Source of the DNA: Clostridia bacterium
Lineage (GTDB): Bacteria; Bacillota; Clostridia; Oscillospirales; CAG-272
DNA: 35,922 nt
Direction of reading: 5' to 3'
Assembly (NCBI GenBank): GCA_017451735.1
Contig: JAFTNU010000028.1
Coordinates: 1 to 35,922 of the forward strand
Shown here: positions 1 through 7,832 of the stretch, in pieces
Layout of the letters: each line of letters starts with the position of its first letter
Numbering within the stretch: position 1 is the stretch's first letter
Notes under the pieces: model-generated
The model's input: the letters and a program-made list of their open reading frames with translations, nothing else
What the model was told of the DNA's origin: nothing
Database searches by the model: none
Program-made: the position numbers and the translations under genes

Positions 1-749
1 AGCCCGGCTTTGCTATCGACTGGAAGGGCAATCCTTGGGACTGCACCAAGTACGACAAGAAGGATAAGTCCACCTGCGGTGCTCATCCCAACTCCCGCTT
101 CACCGCCTCGGCCAAGAACTGCCCCTGCATTTCTCCCGAGTTTAACAGCCTGAAGGGTGTTCCCGTGTCTGCCATCGTCTTCGGTGGCCGTCGCGCTAAG
201 ACCGCTCCCCTGGTTTACCAGTCCTTCAACTGGCAGCACGGTGCATTTGTAGGCTCCATCATGGCCTCTGAGACCACTGCAGCCGCTGCCGGTGCCGTCG
301 GCGTCGTTCGTCGCGACCCCATGGCTATGCGTCCCTTCGTTGGTTACAACATGGGTGACTACTGGCAGCATTGGCTCGACATGGGCAAGAAGATCCCCAA
401 TCCTCCCATGATCTTCCACGTCAACTGGTTCCGCACCGATGACGAAGGTCACTTCATCTGGCCCGGCTTCGGCGACAATATGCGCGTTCTGCTCTGGATC
501 CTGGCTCGTTGCGAGGGCAAGGTAGACGCCGTTGAGACTGCGATCGGTTATGTTCCCAAGGCTGAGGACATCAACATTGATGGTCTGAAGGATGTCACCC
601 TTGACACCATCAAGGATCTGCTCTCTGTTGACGTTGAGTCCTGGAAGGCCGATGTTCAGAACATCAAGGAGTTCTACGCTCAGGTTGGCGATCATGTTCC
701 CGCTACTATGTACGAGGAGCTGGCCGCTCTCGAGAAGAGACTGGGCTAA
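1..749 (+). CDS. pckG: Phosphoenolpyruvate carboxykinase (GTP), C-terminal part, cut by the window edge
   Basis: This is the last 248 or so codons of a GTP-dependent PEP carboxykinase, which interconverts oxaloacetate plus GTP with PEP plus GDP and CO2. The reading frame is open from base 3 and there is no plausible start, so the N-terminal half, including the P-loop, lies outside the window. Recognisable family blocks are FGGRRAKTAPLVYQSFNWQHG, the Ala-rich stretch ASETTAAAAGAVGVVRRDP, the segment GYNMGDYWQHWL and the late PKIFHVNWFR-like block (here PPMIFHVNWFR), which separate it from the ATP-type PckA. The family is usually about 590-620 residues, so about 40 percent is visible. A strong hairpin follows the stop codon. 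Codon use is rich in C-ending codons, as expected for a highly expressed gene. Family assignment is confident. Confidence 0.95.
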   Translation, partial: PGFAIDWKGNPWDCTKYDKKDKSTCGAHPNSRFTASAKNCPCISPEFNSLKGVPVSAIVFGGRRAKTAPLVYQSFNWQHGAFVGSIMASETTAAAAGAVGVVRRDPMAMRPFVGYNMGDYWQHWLDMGKKIPNPPMIFHVNWFRTDDEGHFIWPGFGDNMRVLLWILARCEGKVDAVETAIGYVPKAEDINIDGLKDVTLDTIKDLLSVDVESWKADVQNIKEFYAQVGDHVPATMYEELAALEKRLG

Positions 750-761
750 TTCCCGAACAAT

Positions 762-793
762 AAAAAAGAACCGCCCGTGGGCGGTTCTTTTTT
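762..793. terminator. Bidirectional terminator between pckG and the GH113-like gene
   Basis: A 15-bp perfect stem (762-776 with 779-793, two-base loop) has an A-run on the left and a T-run on the right, so it can act in both directions. It separates two convergent genes and its right edge overlaps the stop codon of the minus-strand gene. Confidence 0.92.
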
Positions 794-1829
794 ATTGTTC
801 TTGAAAGCGGCGATACCACTTTTTCATTACAAGCTGCGCCTTTTTACCCCGCACTGTAAATCCCTTGTCACCCTGTGAAGGGTCTAACACCCAAGGGCGT
901 GCCAACTGCTCTTCCCATTTCCACCAGTACATTCCATAAAACCAAGGCTCAGCGCCGAACACCTTCAAAAAGGCCTCCAGAAAATTGGCCTGCTCCTCCT
1001 CATCATAGGCTTCATTCGGGTACCAACCGCCGGGATGCATGGCCGCACCGTATACCGAGGTGCATCCGATCTCGCCAAAAAGAATTGGCTTGCCATAAAG
1101 AGCAGCAACGCGTCTCAGCCGCAAAAGCTCCTCCTGCATTGTGCTTGCAATCTCATCGACAGAAAGCCCTGCCTTTTTTACACACTTCATATAGTCACTC
1201 AGCGAAAGCGCATCGAGATCGTAGAACCAATGATTTTTATCGGAGAGCACCGCTTCGAAATCAATGACCCTTGAATGTACCGTGTGACAAGACGTGATCG
1301 GGCCGGAATAGATCTCACGCACGCATTGAATTACGTGCTTCCATTGCTGATTAAAGCCAATGATGCGATCCAGCTCGCTGTCCAGGCAAAACATTTCACA
1401 TCCGGTCAGCTGAGCAATGCGCGCATAATACACAGAACGCTTGCACATGCTGTCAAACCATTGGCTGCAATGGTTATTGACAAGTCCCGGAATGCGAGGC
1501 TTATCGGGTGGAAACATCACATTCAGGCGACCGCAGCCATCAAAGCATTCCAACATCGGGCGCAGTTGAACGGCAATGCCCTTGCTGTGGATATAATCAA
1601 TGATCTCTTTTAACTCGATGTCATTGGGAGTCACATCAAAATCGCGGAATTGCCGTGTTGCACAATAGCTCTCCTGCATTACCGTAACAACCAATACGAC
1701 CCAATTGGCGCCGGTTTCAGCAATGGCGTCAACCTCCTCTTTTGCTTTTTGAGAAGAAAAATATCCGTTTTTGGCATAGAACCCAAACGTAACACCGCAA
1801 TGCTTTTGATCAAAGACGTTCGTTTGCAT
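792..1829 (-). CDS. GH113-like glycoside hydrolase (beta-mannanase-type TIM barrel)
   Basis: A 345-residue protein resembling family GH113 (beta-mannanase, clan A TIM barrel). It opens with GVTFGFYAKNGYF and keeps the two expected acidic positions: Glu152 in the CLDSELDR strand end as acid/base candidate, and Glu253 in ILFGEIGCTSVYGAA as nucleophile candidate. A Trp-rich FYGMYWWKWEE segment follows. There is no signal peptide, so it probably acts in the cytoplasm on imported oligosaccharides. The ATG at 1829 is preferred because AAAGGGG lies seven bases upstream; the longer reading to 1871 would run back across the predicted -10 element. It is divergent from an IclR regulator, which probably controls it. 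Exact substrate is inferred only; another clan-A family is possible. Confidence 0.75.
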   Translation of the reverse strand: MQTNVFDQKHCGVTFGFYAKNGYFSSQKAKEEVDAIAETGANWVVLVVTVMQESYCATRQFRDFDVTPNDIELKEIIDYIHSKGIAVQLRPMLECFDGCGRLNVMFPPDKPRIPGLVNNHCSQWFDSMCKRSVYYARIAQLTGCEMFCLDSELDRIIGFNQQWKHVIQCVREIYSGPITSCHTVHSRVIDFEAVLSDKNHWFYDLDALSLSDYMKCVKKAGLSVDEIASTMQEELLRLRRVAALYGKPILFGEIGCTSVYGAAMHPGGWYPNEAYDEEEQANFLEAFLKVFGAEPWFYGMYWWKWEEQLARPWVLDPSQGDKGFTVRGKKAQLVMKKWYRRFQEQ

Positions 1830-1854
1830 ATGAATTCCCCTTTCGTTTTTATTC

Positions 1855-1863
1855 ATTATAACA
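1855..1863 (-). promoter_or_regulatory. Extended -10 promoter of the GH113-like gene
   Basis: The minus strand reads TGTTATAAT here: a perfect -10 with a TGn extension. The -35 position (about 1878-1883) is poor (AAGTTA), which suits a promoter that needs an activator or relies on the extended -10. Transcription would start near 1848, just before the ribosome binding site at 1837-1843. Confidence 0.6.
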
Positions 1864-1886
1864 GACGACATGACTTTTAACTTGAC

Positions 1887-1903
1887 ATTTCACATTATGA
1901 AAT
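1887..1903. promoter_or_regulatory. Candidate IclR-family operator
   Basis: The inverted repeat ATTTCA-N5-TGAAAT lies between the two divergent promoters and ends one base before the -35 of the regulator gene. IclR-type proteins bind short palindromes of this style, often in their own divergent control region. Position and symmetry are seen; binding is inferred. Confidence 0.55.
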
Positions 1904-1904
1904 A

Positions 1905-1933
1905 TTGACCTTTTCTCAAGTATATGCTATAAT
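1905..1933 (+). promoter_or_regulatory. Promoter of the IclR regulator gene
   Basis: TTGACC (1905-1910), a 17-base spacer and a perfect TATAAT (1928-1933) precede the ribosome binding site AAGGGG at 1952-1957 and the ATG at 1965. Confidence 0.85.
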
Positions 1934-1964
1934 CATAGTAAATCCTTATACAAGGGGCGAAATA

Positions 1965-2708
1965 ATGATATTATCACTGCAAAAAGCTTTGAAAATTCTA
2001 CGCGTCATATCTGATGCAAAGGGCGAGCCCGTGTCACTGATGAGCATCGCACAAAAAACAGAAATACCAAAGCCTACCTGCTCTCATTTGCTGGAAACGC
2101 TATGCTATGAGGGCTATGTTGTTCGCGTGTCACATACCGAAGGCTACACACTTGGTCCGTCACTGCACTATCTCACGCGATATGGTCGATATGAAGAAGG
2201 CTTTATTACACTATGCCGCCCAATATTGCGCTGGATCGAGCGGAAAAGTCACGCAACCGTCATTTTATCGGTCATTCAAAGCGGCCATAAATTCATCATT
2301 GACTATGCAGACACCGATCAAAGGTTTTTTCAAGAGCACCCAATCATCCGTACCGATGACATTTATCGCACTGCCACAGGGCAAGCCATTCTTGCACAAA
2401 TGGAGCCCGATGATGTCGAGCGAATCTATCGGCTGAACGGCGCCCCCCCTCCCGGCCATTGGGATGCCGTTACCAATTGCGAAGAGCTTTTGCACGAGTT
2501 ATCCTTGATCCGCCGGCATAAGGTGGTTAAGGTGGTCGAAACTACAGGGAGCGCCGTTGGTTATGCTTGCCCCATTTTCAAACGCCACACCTGTATTGGT
2601 GCGATCGGCATTGCACAAAAAAAGGAATTGGCACATGACGAGGAGACGCTCATGCGCATTTTGTGGCAAGGCACAAAGGAAATAGAGCGCAGACTGCGCT
2701 TTGAATAA
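1965..2708 (+). CDS. IclR-family transcriptional regulator
   Basis: A 247-residue regulator with an N-terminal winged helix-turn-helix (about residues 1-70, including VSLMSIAQKTEIPKPTCSHLLETL) and a C-terminal effector-binding domain (about 80-245). The C-terminal domain shows the family feature DDIYRTATGQAILA, followed by a late GSAVGYACPIF block. The ATG at 1965 is chosen because AAGGGG lies seven bases upstream and the promoter -10 ends at 1933; the longer reading from 1905 would begin at the -35. It is divergent from the GH113-like hydrolase and convergent with the rhamnosidase operon, so it probably senses a sugar or sugar acid released by these enzymes and controls the GH113-like gene and itself through the palindrome at 1887-1903. 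The effector is unknown. Confidence 0.92.
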   Translation: MILSLQKALKILRVISDAKGEPVSLMSIAQKTEIPKPTCSHLLETLCYEGYVVRVSHTEGYTLGPSLHYLTRYGRYEEGFITLCRPILRWIERKSHATVILSVIQSGHKFIIDYADTDQRFFQEHPIIRTDDIYRTATGQAILAQMEPDDVERIYRLNGAPPPGHWDAVTNCEELLHELSLIRRHKVVKVVETTGSAVGYACPIFKRHTCIGAIGIAQKKELAHDEETLMRILWQGTKEIERRLRFE

Positions 2709-2750
2709 AGCAAGTGCCCAATGACCGTGTCATTGGGCACTTGCTTTATT
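2704..2750. terminator. Bidirectional terminator containing the stop codons of both convergent genes
   Basis: A perfect 22-bp stem (2704-2725 with 2729-2750) with a three-base loop. The IclR stop codon (2706-2708) and the stop codon of the minus-strand isomerase gene (2746-2748) both lie inside the stem. Confidence 0.92.
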
Positions 2751-3321
2751 CCTCCGGCTTTTTCTCCAGCTTCAAGGGATAATCCCCAAGATGCTCCATT
2801 TTGAAGCCGTTTTTCTTATAGGTCTCATAGTCAAACGCTTCCAATTCATCAATTGCCAGTTTGTGAAATTCATAAAAGTTCTTCCACCATTCATAGCCGC
2901 TACCCAGCTCTGCTCCGAGGTAAGCATCCGCAATATCGCATCCCATAGTCGGCGCCACATAGAAAGCGCCCATAGCCAATACATTGACGCCGTTGCCCGT
3001 AATAGCACGCAAAGCCGCAGGAACGCTTTCCACCACGCCCGCGTGTACATGAGGACACTTGGATGCGGCGATGTGAATGCCCATGCCTGTACCGCAAAAC
3101 AACAGTGCACGCTCAAAAATCCCTTCGGAAATCTGAGCACCCACCCGAATTCCTACGCGATGGAACATGTTTTCGGTATCATCGGGATCGCTGTCAGCGG
3201 TCACACCGAGATCGGTAATTTTCCATCCCTTTGCTTTCAGGTGTGCAACGACCGCTTCCTTCAACGGGTAGCCCGCAAAATCAGCGCCCACCACCAAATA
3301 CTTGTCCTTGACTGTTTTCAT
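2746..3321 (-). CDS. RpiB/LacA/LacB-family sugar isomerase with atypical substrate site
   Basis: A 191-residue protein of the RpiB/LacAB fold, last gene of the rhamnosidase operon. The catalytic cysteine is kept (Cys76 in LFCGTGMG), as is Asp14. The usual Asp-His-Ala-Gly motif reads Asp-Phe-Ala-Gly (Phe15), and the HND-type block that normally carries a catalytic His reads ITGNGVNVL. A C-terminal tail extends the protein about 45 residues beyond the usual 145-150. Known relatives isomerise ribose-5-phosphate or galactose-6-phosphate; the changed residues suggest a different, perhaps non-phosphorylated or branched substrate (inference). The ATG at 3321 is preferred: AAAAGGAG (3331-3338) gives a nine-base spacing, while the upstream in-frame TTG at 3330 abuts it. 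It sits 15 bases after the upstream gene. Confidence 0.85.
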   Translation of the reverse strand: MKTVKDKYLVVGADFAGYPLKEAVVAHLKAKGWKITDLGVTADSDPDDTENMFHRVGIRVGAQISEGIFERALLFCGTGMGIHIAASKCPHVHAGVVESVPAALRAITGNGVNVLAMGAFYVAPTMGCDIADAYLGAELGSGYEWWKNFYEFHKLAIDELEAFDYETYKKNGFKMEHLGDYPLKLEKKPEE

Positions 3322-3336
3322 GTGATCCAACTCCTT

Positions 3337-4857
3337 TTAAAGCTTTTCAGGATATAGTATCAATTTTTTCTCTGTTGCGGTGATTACAAAGCCATCACTT
3401 ACAGCGGCAAGCGTTGCACCTTCCATTCGCAGTCGGTAACGGTTGCCCTTATAGCACAGCAAAAAGCCATCCCGCGCCCCTTCAATCTCTTCCTTCGCGG
3501 CATTTGCATACCACATCAAACGCTTTGCCCCGATCTCGATACGATCGGCATAAAAGGTCACGGACACATCCCCTGTTTGAACATGCAAAACACCGTCTGC
3601 AATTTTTTCTGCCGCAAAGGGTTCACAAGCGCCGTCAATCATCAAGCCACACGCTTTTTTCTCCTGATCGGGACAGGTCATGGTATCCACGATCGGGAGA
3701 TTTTCATAGACCGCATCGAAGGTGGTGCAGGTCTCGGTCAAATAATGGTCTTTGATCCGCTCATCAAATAAAAACAGGCTGCGAAAGAATACCTTATCCT
3801 CAAATCGGAACAGGTTGGCCGTATAATTCTTGCAATCGTAATAGATCGATTGGACATCGGTACTGTCCCAGTTATTCGGTGCTACCACTGCGGTAGCGGG
3901 AGTCTCCTTGGGATACCGCGTCTTGAAGGCAGCTCCTGTATTCCCCATCTTCATAAAGGCGACATCCCCCCGATCGATCAGCTGCTCGATCTGCATACGC
4001 GTACCCTCAAGCACTTGCTCTCTAACACCAAGAAAGCTGTTTTCCTGACCGATCTGCGCATAGGCAAAGCCCAATGATTCCTCCCCATAATAGGAATCAA
4101 ACATCCATTTCACCGTCTCGGGCGTGCTTCCCATATACCAACAGGGCTCTAATGTAAAGCAAGCCGACCTTCTTCCCAATTGCTTTACCTCATCCGAGCT
4201 GTATTTGTTGTTATCGTAATTATGTATGGGACAAGGCCCAAGCAGGCGAAATACAGGAACAGAAATCTGCAGCTCCTCGCTCTGCGCAGGCGTGAAAATA
4301 TTGTTTTGGGATGGATAATAAGCTTGATTGAAATAACCGCCAAGCAATGTATAGGCATCGGTATTTGCCTGATCGCGGCAAATGGCGACAGCCTTGATGT
4401 CGTAATGCTCCGCCAGATACCGGACAGTGTGAGTATCGATGACCCATCCCGCAACGGTTTTTGGATAGTACCCGAAGGCCGCTTTGAATTTTCGCATTGC
4501 CTCGTCGATCAACAGCTCACGTTGTTTTGGCGTGTATGCCATCGAATACCCGGGAATGATATGCCAATCCCATTTCCAACCCTTTTCACTGCGGTAAGGA
4601 ATGCCGCATGCGCTTGTCAGCGGCTCCACGATTTCGTACCAAAGCCCAAGCTCTGTTCTGTCAGTGGCTTCCTCCTTGAACAATGATACAAAATCACTGT
4701 CACACACCGCATCATATTGCAGTAAAAAGGTGTTTTCCACAGCGTATTCGTTCACTAACCGCAATTGGTCGCGTGTCAGTGCCAGTAGCTTAGGAGTGGA
4801 ATCCTTGATCCGCTCATCAATGCGGCGCACAAAATTCATCACATTTACGATCTTCAT
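3337..4857 (-). CDS. Uncharacterised 506-aa protein, possible (beta/alpha) barrel with C-terminal beta domain
   Basis: I do not recognise a characterised family. The N-terminal two thirds alternate short hydrophobic strands and helices, as in NodB-like deacetylase or GH38/57-type barrels. Candidate metal or catalytic residues sit at strand ends: Asp49 (LLQYDAV), the Trp-rich GWKWDWHIIPGY near 93-104, Asp141/His143 (WVIDTHT), CRDQANTDAYTLLGG (160-174) and HNYD (212-215). From about 390 on, the sequence looks like a beta-sandwich (alternating strands such as VLHVQTGDVSVTFYADRIEI). There is no signal peptide or membrane segment. It starts eight bases after the SGNH gene stop, with AGGTGA as ribosome binding site. 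Its place between an esterase and an isomerase suggests a role in glycoside or sugar-acid breakdown. The function is unknown. Confidence 0.85.
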   Translation of the reverse strand: MKIVNVMNFVRRIDERIKDSTPKLLALTRDQLRLVNEYAVENTFLLQYDAVCDSDFVSLFKEEATDRTELGLWYEIVEPLTSACGIPYRSEKGWKWDWHIIPGYSMAYTPKQRELLIDEAMRKFKAAFGYYPKTVAGWVIDTHTVRYLAEHYDIKAVAICRDQANTDAYTLLGGYFNQAYYPSQNNIFTPAQSEELQISVPVFRLLGPCPIHNYDNNKYSSDEVKQLGRRSACFTLEPCWYMGSTPETVKWMFDSYYGEESLGFAYAQIGQENSFLGVREQVLEGTRMQIEQLIDRGDVAFMKMGNTGAAFKTRYPKETPATAVVAPNNWDSTDVQSIYYDCKNYTANLFRFEDKVFFRSLFLFDERIKDHYLTETCTTFDAVYENLPIVDTMTCPDQEKKACGLMIDGACEPFAAEKIADGVLHVQTGDVSVTFYADRIEIGAKRLMWYANAAKEEIEGARDGFLLCYKGNRYRLRMEGATLAAVSDGFVITATEKKLILYPEKL

Positions 4858-4865
4858 GTTTCACC

Positions 4866-5591
4866 TCAAGCCGAAAACATTGTTCTGACCAGCTCATATG
4901 CAAACAGTTTGTTCATTTCTCTTGTAGGATGATTGATCTTGTTTGCCAAAAGCTCGGTGGTGTCCACACCACCGTCGGATAGCTTCTTCCAGATCGCGTA
5001 GCAATCGCAGATCGGCACATGCATTTCTTGGCAAAGAGAGCGGGCAGCCTCTATATGTGCATCAAACCTACCGTTGTTTTGCAGCTCGGCACAGTTCCGG
5101 GCTATTTTAATAAAATCATCATCCTGCAAATGGGGACTTATCTTGGTATTCATCATATTGGGGGTCATAAAGATCAGCTCACTGCCACTATTCAAGACTT
5201 TTTCGAAGATCTCACGCAAAGCCTTTGTATAGATCCCGATGCTCTCCTCTTTTCTGGAGCAGTCATTGAGACCGTAGCAAACCACCGTCAAATCGGGCTG
5301 ATGGCGAAGCACATCCCGCTCCAGGCGAGCAACACCCCTGACAGAGCGATCACCGCTGATGCCCGCATTGATGATATTGACCGTCGCCATCGGAAAAAAC
5401 GTACACAGGATATCAAATACCCCATGCTCATAGGAGTAGCGCTTGTCAAATACCGTCTCGATCTGATTATTCTCTTTTTTATAGATCTCAAAGCATCCTT
5501 GCGTCACACTGTCTCCCAAAAAAGCAATGGTCACACCTTCGTGATTCATATGATCCTTTGTCTTCGAAACCAGCTTTTCGATGATCTTCAT
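4866..5591 (-). CDS. SGNH/GDSL-family hydrolase (probable carbohydrate esterase)
   Basis: A 241-residue SGNH hydrolase. Block I is FLGDSVTQG with nucleophile Ser28, block II is AGISGDRS with Gly80, block III is YGLND with Asn109, and block V contains His221 in INHPTREMNKLFAYE. The Asp normally three residues before the block V His is replaced (Lys218), so the enzyme may rely on a Ser-His dyad or another acid. No signal peptide is present. Its ATG overlaps the stop of the rhamnosidase gene by four bases (ATGA), which implies translational coupling. Members of this family in such operons remove acetyl or other acyl groups from oligosaccharides; the exact substrate is inferred from context. Confidence 0.9.
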   Translation of the reverse strand: MKIIEKLVSKTKDHMNHEGVTIAFLGDSVTQGCFEIYKKENNQIETVFDKRYSYEHGVFDILCTFFPMATVNIINAGISGDRSVRGVARLERDVLRHQPDLTVVCYGLNDCSRKEESIGIYTKALREIFEKVLNSGSELIFMTPNMMNTKISPHLQDDDFIKIARNCAELQNNGRFDAHIEAARSLCQEMHVPICDCYAIWKKLSDGGVDTTELLANKINHPTREMNKLFAYELVRTMFSA

Positions 5592-7783
5592 ACATTTTCT
5601 CCCTCTTTGATCACAAATTGATTGACACCTGCCACCAAGGTCTTACCCAAAAAAGTTGCCTTGATGCCATCGGGTACGGTGACCCGATATACAAATTGAC
5701 CGCTCTCATAGCTCCACTCGGCTCCGATGCGTCCCTTCACGGTATCCTCATACCCCTTGACAAAGCCAAGCTCCCTAATGAAAGCGGGCTTTAACTCGAT
5801 CTCGGCAAAAGCGGGGCTTTCTTCCTTGGGTACAATGCCAAGCAAAGACTTGAAAAACCATCCAAGCACATTGGAAAACATATGGTGATTATGAGAGCCC
5901 TTGTCCTTTCCGTCCCAACGCTCCCAAAGCGTAGTGGCACCCGCTTCATACCAGGATTTGTAGCCCGGCTCGCTCTCTGTAATGATCCGATATGCGTATT
6001 CGGGATGACCGCAAGCGGTTAGTGCATCGTACAGATACTGTATACCAACCATGCCGCTGGTCAGCTTGAATTCATCACGGATAACAGCCTGGGCAAGCTG
6101 CTCCGCAATGATCTGTCTGTTGCGGTACAATCCGCATTGCAGCATCATGGCAAGAGCACTTTGAGAGGTCACGGTGGCACAGTCGTTTTCATCCAGATAT
6201 GTGGAGGTAAACTCCTCCTCAATCTGCTTTGTTTTCTTCTCCCATACGGTACAATCATCACCGTTCAGCCGATGCGCCAATGTGGTGATCCGCAATGCCT
6301 TGATCAAATAAAAATCACGCACAAATTCCTTTGGGGTCAGCTTACTGCTACCGCTCCCCAACCAGTCACCTAAGATAAATTCATGGTTTTCCTGCTTCTT
6401 CTGCCATAAAAACGCCACATATCGTTCAAAATGCGGAATGGCACCGATCAACATGGAGCTGTCGCCGGTATACAGATAAGTACGATATGGCAGCTCGTAA
6501 AGCAGGTTGTCACAAACAGGTCCCCAGTTCTCACCCCAACCATGAGACGGAATGACCCCCGGAAGAGAGCCGTCGGCACACATATCCACCTTCAGATCCT
6601 CAAACCATTTTTCAAATAGCGGCTTGATATCAAAATTGATCAGGATCTGCTCGGCGGTGGCGGCGGCATCGTTGGTCCACCCCAGCTTTTCGCGAGTCGG
6701 ACAATCCGTCAAACTCCAGAACAGGTTGGAATAGGTGGAACGGATACCCGCATGATAAATATAGTTTAAAACAGGATTTCCTGACTTAAAATCCGCCGTG
6801 CGTGCCACATCCTGATGGATAAAATACGCACGGATCAAAGCGGGATCGGGTGCCTTGGAAAGCCCCTCAATCAGCACATAACGAAAGCCATGATAACAGA
6901 ATTTGGGCTTGAAGGTATCCACACCACCCGAAGCGATCAATCGATTGAGGTGAAAGGGCGATTGCGGATAAAAATGGTTCCCATCCATTCCGTTATATTT
7001 CGGGTTCAGCTCACCATCCAGATCCTCGGTGTAACGAAACAGAATCTCACTTCCCCGCTTCTCCTGCAGGGTGATCTCCATATATCCCGACATCGTGACG
7101 CCAAAATCTACCAAATAGCCCCTTCCGGTCTTGGTGACAGCAACCGGTGATACGCATTCCGCCTCTCGCACAGGCTGGCATTGAATCAAGCGCAGCTCGG
7201 CAGTTGTGGGAATCTCGCGACAATATACCGCTTTCCAGTCACGGTCGTCATAGCCGCTCAGCAGCCAGGAATCGTCAGCCTTGCGGGCATCGAAATATTC
7301 ACCGCTGCGCAAATGGCTGTAAATAATCGGAGAATGCTCGCGGCTGGCCTTCCAGCTGTCGTCGCTTTTCAGCACCGCTGTTCCGTTGATCCTCAAGCAC
7401 AGCAAAAACTGCGGGGCGTCTCGCCAGGATGCAGTCTGATAATGCCAGGCGGTGTCAAACGGCTCATTGAAAAAGCCGTTACCCGCCATGACACCGATGG
7501 TGTTTATACCTTGGCGGAGCAGATCGGTCACGTCATAGGTATTATACCAAAGCAATTTATTGTAATTGCTAAGGGGCGAAATAAAAATATCCTCGGTAAT
7601 AGGCCTACCGTTGATGTAATAGCAGGCAAAGCCCGGACTTTGCACCGCCAGCTCCGCTCTTTCGATCTCACCTGTGATCTCAAATTCCTTTCTGAACAAC
7701 GGGATCGGATCATAAAGCGAAAATTCTGACGGATGCTTCTGCGATTTGATATACACGGCATCGCTAAATACGGAATCTTTCAT
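5588..7783 (-). CDS. GH78 alpha-L-rhamnosidase, first gene of the operon
   Basis: A 731-residue enzyme that should release terminal alpha-L-rhamnose. Residues 1-210 are the N-terminal rhamnosidase beta domain (YYINGRPITEDIFISPLSNY). Residues 330-640 are the (alpha/alpha)6 barrel with DCPTREKLGWTND (360-372), which supplies the acid side of the site, and TTLWERWDG with Glu621 as general-base candidate. The C-terminal beta domain follows (650-731). It is on the short side for GH78, with no signal peptide and no carbohydrate-binding module, so it is probably cytoplasmic. AGAGGTGA lies four bases before the ATG. It leads an operon with the SGNH hydrolase, the 506-aa unknown and the RpiB-like isomerase, opposite an AraC regulator. 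Confidence 0.93.
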   Translation of the reverse strand: MKDSVFSDAVYIKSQKHPSEFSLYDPIPLFRKEFEITGEIERAELAVQSPGFACYYINGRPITEDIFISPLSNYNKLLWYNTYDVTDLLRQGINTIGVMAGNGFFNEPFDTAWHYQTASWRDAPQFLLCLRINGTAVLKSDDSWKASREHSPIIYSHLRSGEYFDARKADDSWLLSGYDDRDWKAVYCREIPTTAELRLIQCQPVREAECVSPVAVTKTGRGYLVDFGVTMSGYMEITLQEKRGSEILFRYTEDLDGELNPKYNGMDGNHFYPQSPFHLNRLIASGGVDTFKPKFCYHGFRYVLIEGLSKAPDPALIRAYFIHQDVARTADFKSGNPVLNYIYHAGIRSTYSNLFWSLTDCPTREKLGWTNDAAATAEQILINFDIKPLFEKWFEDLKVDMCADGSLPGVIPSHGWGENWGPVCDNLLYELPYRTYLYTGDSSMLIGAIPHFERYVAFLWQKKQENHEFILGDWLGSGSSKLTPKEFVRDFYLIKALRITTLAHRLNGDDCTVWEKKTKQIEEEFTSTYLDENDCATVTSQSALAMMLQCGLYRNRQIIAEQLAQAVIRDEFKLTSGMVGIQYLYDALTACGHPEYAYRIITESEPGYKSWYEAGATTLWERWDGKDKGSHNHHMFSNVLGWFFKSLLGIVPKEESPAFAEIELKPAFIRELGFVKGYEDTVKGRIGAEWSYESGQFVYRVTVPDGIKATFLGKTLVAGVNQFVIKEGENV

Positions 7784-7803
7784 GCAATCACCTCTTTATC
7801 CAC

Positions 7804-7832
7804 ATTATGACATAAATACTCCCCTTTGTAAA
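7804..7832 (-). promoter_or_regulatory. Promoter of the rhamnosidase operon
   Basis: On the minus strand, TTTACA (7832-7827), a 17-base spacer and CATAAT (7809-7804). Both hexamers are one or two bases from consensus. The GATATC repeats begin at the upstream edge of the -35, where a bound AraC-type activator would touch RNA polymerase. Confidence 0.65.

Noticed and set aside
1829-1871. Extended N-terminus of the GH113-like protein from an ATG at 1871
   Set aside because: It would start upstream of the predicted -10 and lacks a ribosome binding site; AAAGGGG is correctly spaced for 1829.
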